From Lachnospiraceae bacterium (lineage in GTDB: Bacteria; Bacillota_A; Clostridia; Lachnospirales; Lachnospiraceae), in contig SFGN01000074.1 in assembly GCA_004556565.1 (NCBI GenBank), forward strand, positions 1-13,269: DNA of 13,269 nucleotides, written 5' to 3'. Of the stretch, positions 12,488 to 13,269 are shown one piece after another; the first letter of the stretch is position 1, and each line of letters opens with the position of its first letter. The notes under the pieces were generated by a model. That model made no database searches, was not told where the DNA came from, and saw only the letters and a list, made by a program, of their open reading frames with translations. The position numbers and the translations under genes are program-made.

Positions 12488-13269
12488 ATGACTGAACAGA
12501 AAAAGAATACTATCATAATAAGCGGCATCGCTGTGCTTGCCGTGATACTGGCATATTGCTTCCGAATTATAGGCAGGGGCAGCTTCTACCCGATGCTGTT
12601 TTCCTATCTGCGCAGCTTTATCTATATCGGCCTGTTCGCCGCCTGGGGGCTTTCTGTCCGCCAGCGGATCGTGCAAAAGCAGGTATGCAGATTTATGACG
12701 GTCACTGCGGTGCTTCTTATCATCTGGATGGTAGTCCGTTCGGCGAAGTATTTTATATTCTGGCAGCCGGACGCCGTCCGTTACCTGTGGTATCTGTTCT
12801 ATCTGCCCATGCTGTTTGTGCCTATGCTGGCGCTGCTGATTGCCATGTCGCTGGGGAAGCCGGACGAATACAAATTCCCCAAGGGAATGTCGATTCTGTG
12901 GATCATCTCCGGCGTATTGCTTCTGCTCGTGCTCACAAACGACCTGCACCAATTCGTATTTACCTTTCCTAAGGACGCCGCCGTGTGGACGGACAAAAAC
13001 AACGGCTACTCGGTAGGCTACTTCATTAGTGTAGGCTGGCAGGTACTGTGTGCCCTTACCGCACTCGTTATTATGTTTTTCAAATGCCGCGAAAAAGGAA
13101 GGCTCCACTTTCTGCCCATTGTTCCTATGCTGCTGGCGATTGTTTACAGCGCACTTTACTATGCGGGCGTGGATTGGCTGCTCCACTTGTTCGGCGATAT
13201 TGCCGCATTCCAAAGTGTGATGTATATTCTGACCTTTGAGTTTTGCATCGCCTGCGGATATATACATTC
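12488..13269 (+). CDS. Sensor histidine kinase, N-terminal 7TM part (cut by window edge)
   Basis: ATG 12488 opens a frame with no stop to the window end (260 codons). A G-run (GGGGG) lies 7 nt upstream as a weak ribosome site. The protein is almost all membrane: hydrophobic segments fall at about residues 8-27, 36-55, 68-86, 99-121, 134-150, 177-198, 208-227 and 240-258. The motif LTNDLHQFVF (149-158) after the fifth segment resembles the T-N-x-x-H signature of the histidine kinase N-terminal 7TM sensor domain common in Lachnospiraceae. The HisKA and ATPase domains would lie beyond the window. It is GC-rich, like the YdbC gene. It has its own promoter and is separate from the damage cassette. 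A LuxR-type output domain on the same 7TM module is an alternative. Confidence 0.7.
   Translation, partial: MTEQKKNTIIISGIAVLAVILAYCFRIIGRGSFYPMLFSYLRSFIYIGLFAAWGLSVRQRIVQKQVCRFMTVTAVLLIIWMVVRSAKYFIFWQPDAVRYLWYLFYLPMLFVPMLALLIAMSLGKPDEYKFPKGMSILWIISGVLLLLVLTNDLHQFVFTFPKDAAVWTDKNNGYSVGYFISVGWQVLCALTALVIMFFKCREKGRLHFLPIVPMLLAIVYSALYYAGVDWLLHLFGDIAAFQSVMYILTFEFCIACGYIH

Noticed and set aside
12425..13267. Long minus-strand ORF (280 codons) rich in Gln, His and Arg
   Set aside because: It is antisense to the membrane-protein kinase gene. The plus frame has a good promoter, strong hydrophobic periodicity and a recognisable 7TM motif, while the minus product is low-complexity and has no credible domain.
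1..13269. CRISPR arrays, tRNA, rRNA or riboswitches
   Set aside because: No regularly spaced long repeats, cloverleaf-like segments with CCA-type ends, or recognisable riboswitch cores were noticed when reading both strands by eye.

Overview
The window looks like accessory DNA from a gut-type Clostridia (Lachnospiraceae-like) genome. This is inferred from strong AGGAGG-type ribosome binding sites, low to moderate GC, genes typical of Clostridial integrative and conjugative elements (class B sortase, lysozyme/CHAP protein of the CD1107 type, small XRE regulators, a YdbC/PC4 protein) and a 7TM sensor kinase of the Lachnospiraceae type. No rRNA, tRNA or CRISPR array was seen. The window is a patchwork of mobile-element pieces, several of them broken.

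Layout. (1) 1-2446, minus strand: three overlapping tyrosine recombinase genes, read right to left. They form a 'recombinase in trio' (RIT) type element. The first gene is intact, the second carries a one-base frameshift and the third runs off the window. The right end of this element lies near 2468-2600, where a perfect 13-bp palindrome and related short repeats occur. (2) 2564-6083, plus strand: a conjugation-associated block of a possible 17-codon leader ORF, a DUF6075 protein, a class B sortase, a DUF5698/UPF0316-like membrane protein, and a 584-aa membrane-anchored lysozyme + CHAP cell-wall hydrolase. The type IV secretion genes that normally flank such a block are absent; the RIT element sits on the left. 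(3) 6110-7556: a minus-strand orphan gene with its own terminator, divergent from an XRE regulator across a region with 20-bp-spaced repeats, then a small Spo0A-C-terminal-like protein with two Spo0A-box-like sites upstream. (4) 7607-8252: a small HTH regulator with a clear promoter embedded in a triple repeat, followed by the remains of an Mrr-type restriction endonuclease. (5) 8303-11542: a probable translesion-synthesis operon of Y-family DNA polymerase with a beta-clamp motif, a two-TM small protein, a YolD-like (UmuD-like accessory) protein and a WYL-domain regulator. A degraded gene with a CTG in place of its start and at least two frameshifts follows. (6) 12090-13269: sequence of visibly higher GC with a YdbC/PC4-like protein, then a strong promoter and the N-terminal 7TM part of a sensor histidine kinase cut by the window edge.

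How the parts work together. The sortase and hydrolase would remodel the donor cell wall during conjugation, but the window lacks the rest of that machinery and any sortase substrate. The polymerase, YolD and WYL genes read as one damage-response cassette with its own regulator rather than a LexA box. The broken ritB, the Mrr remnant and the frameshifted gene at 11539-12100 suggest a decaying island.
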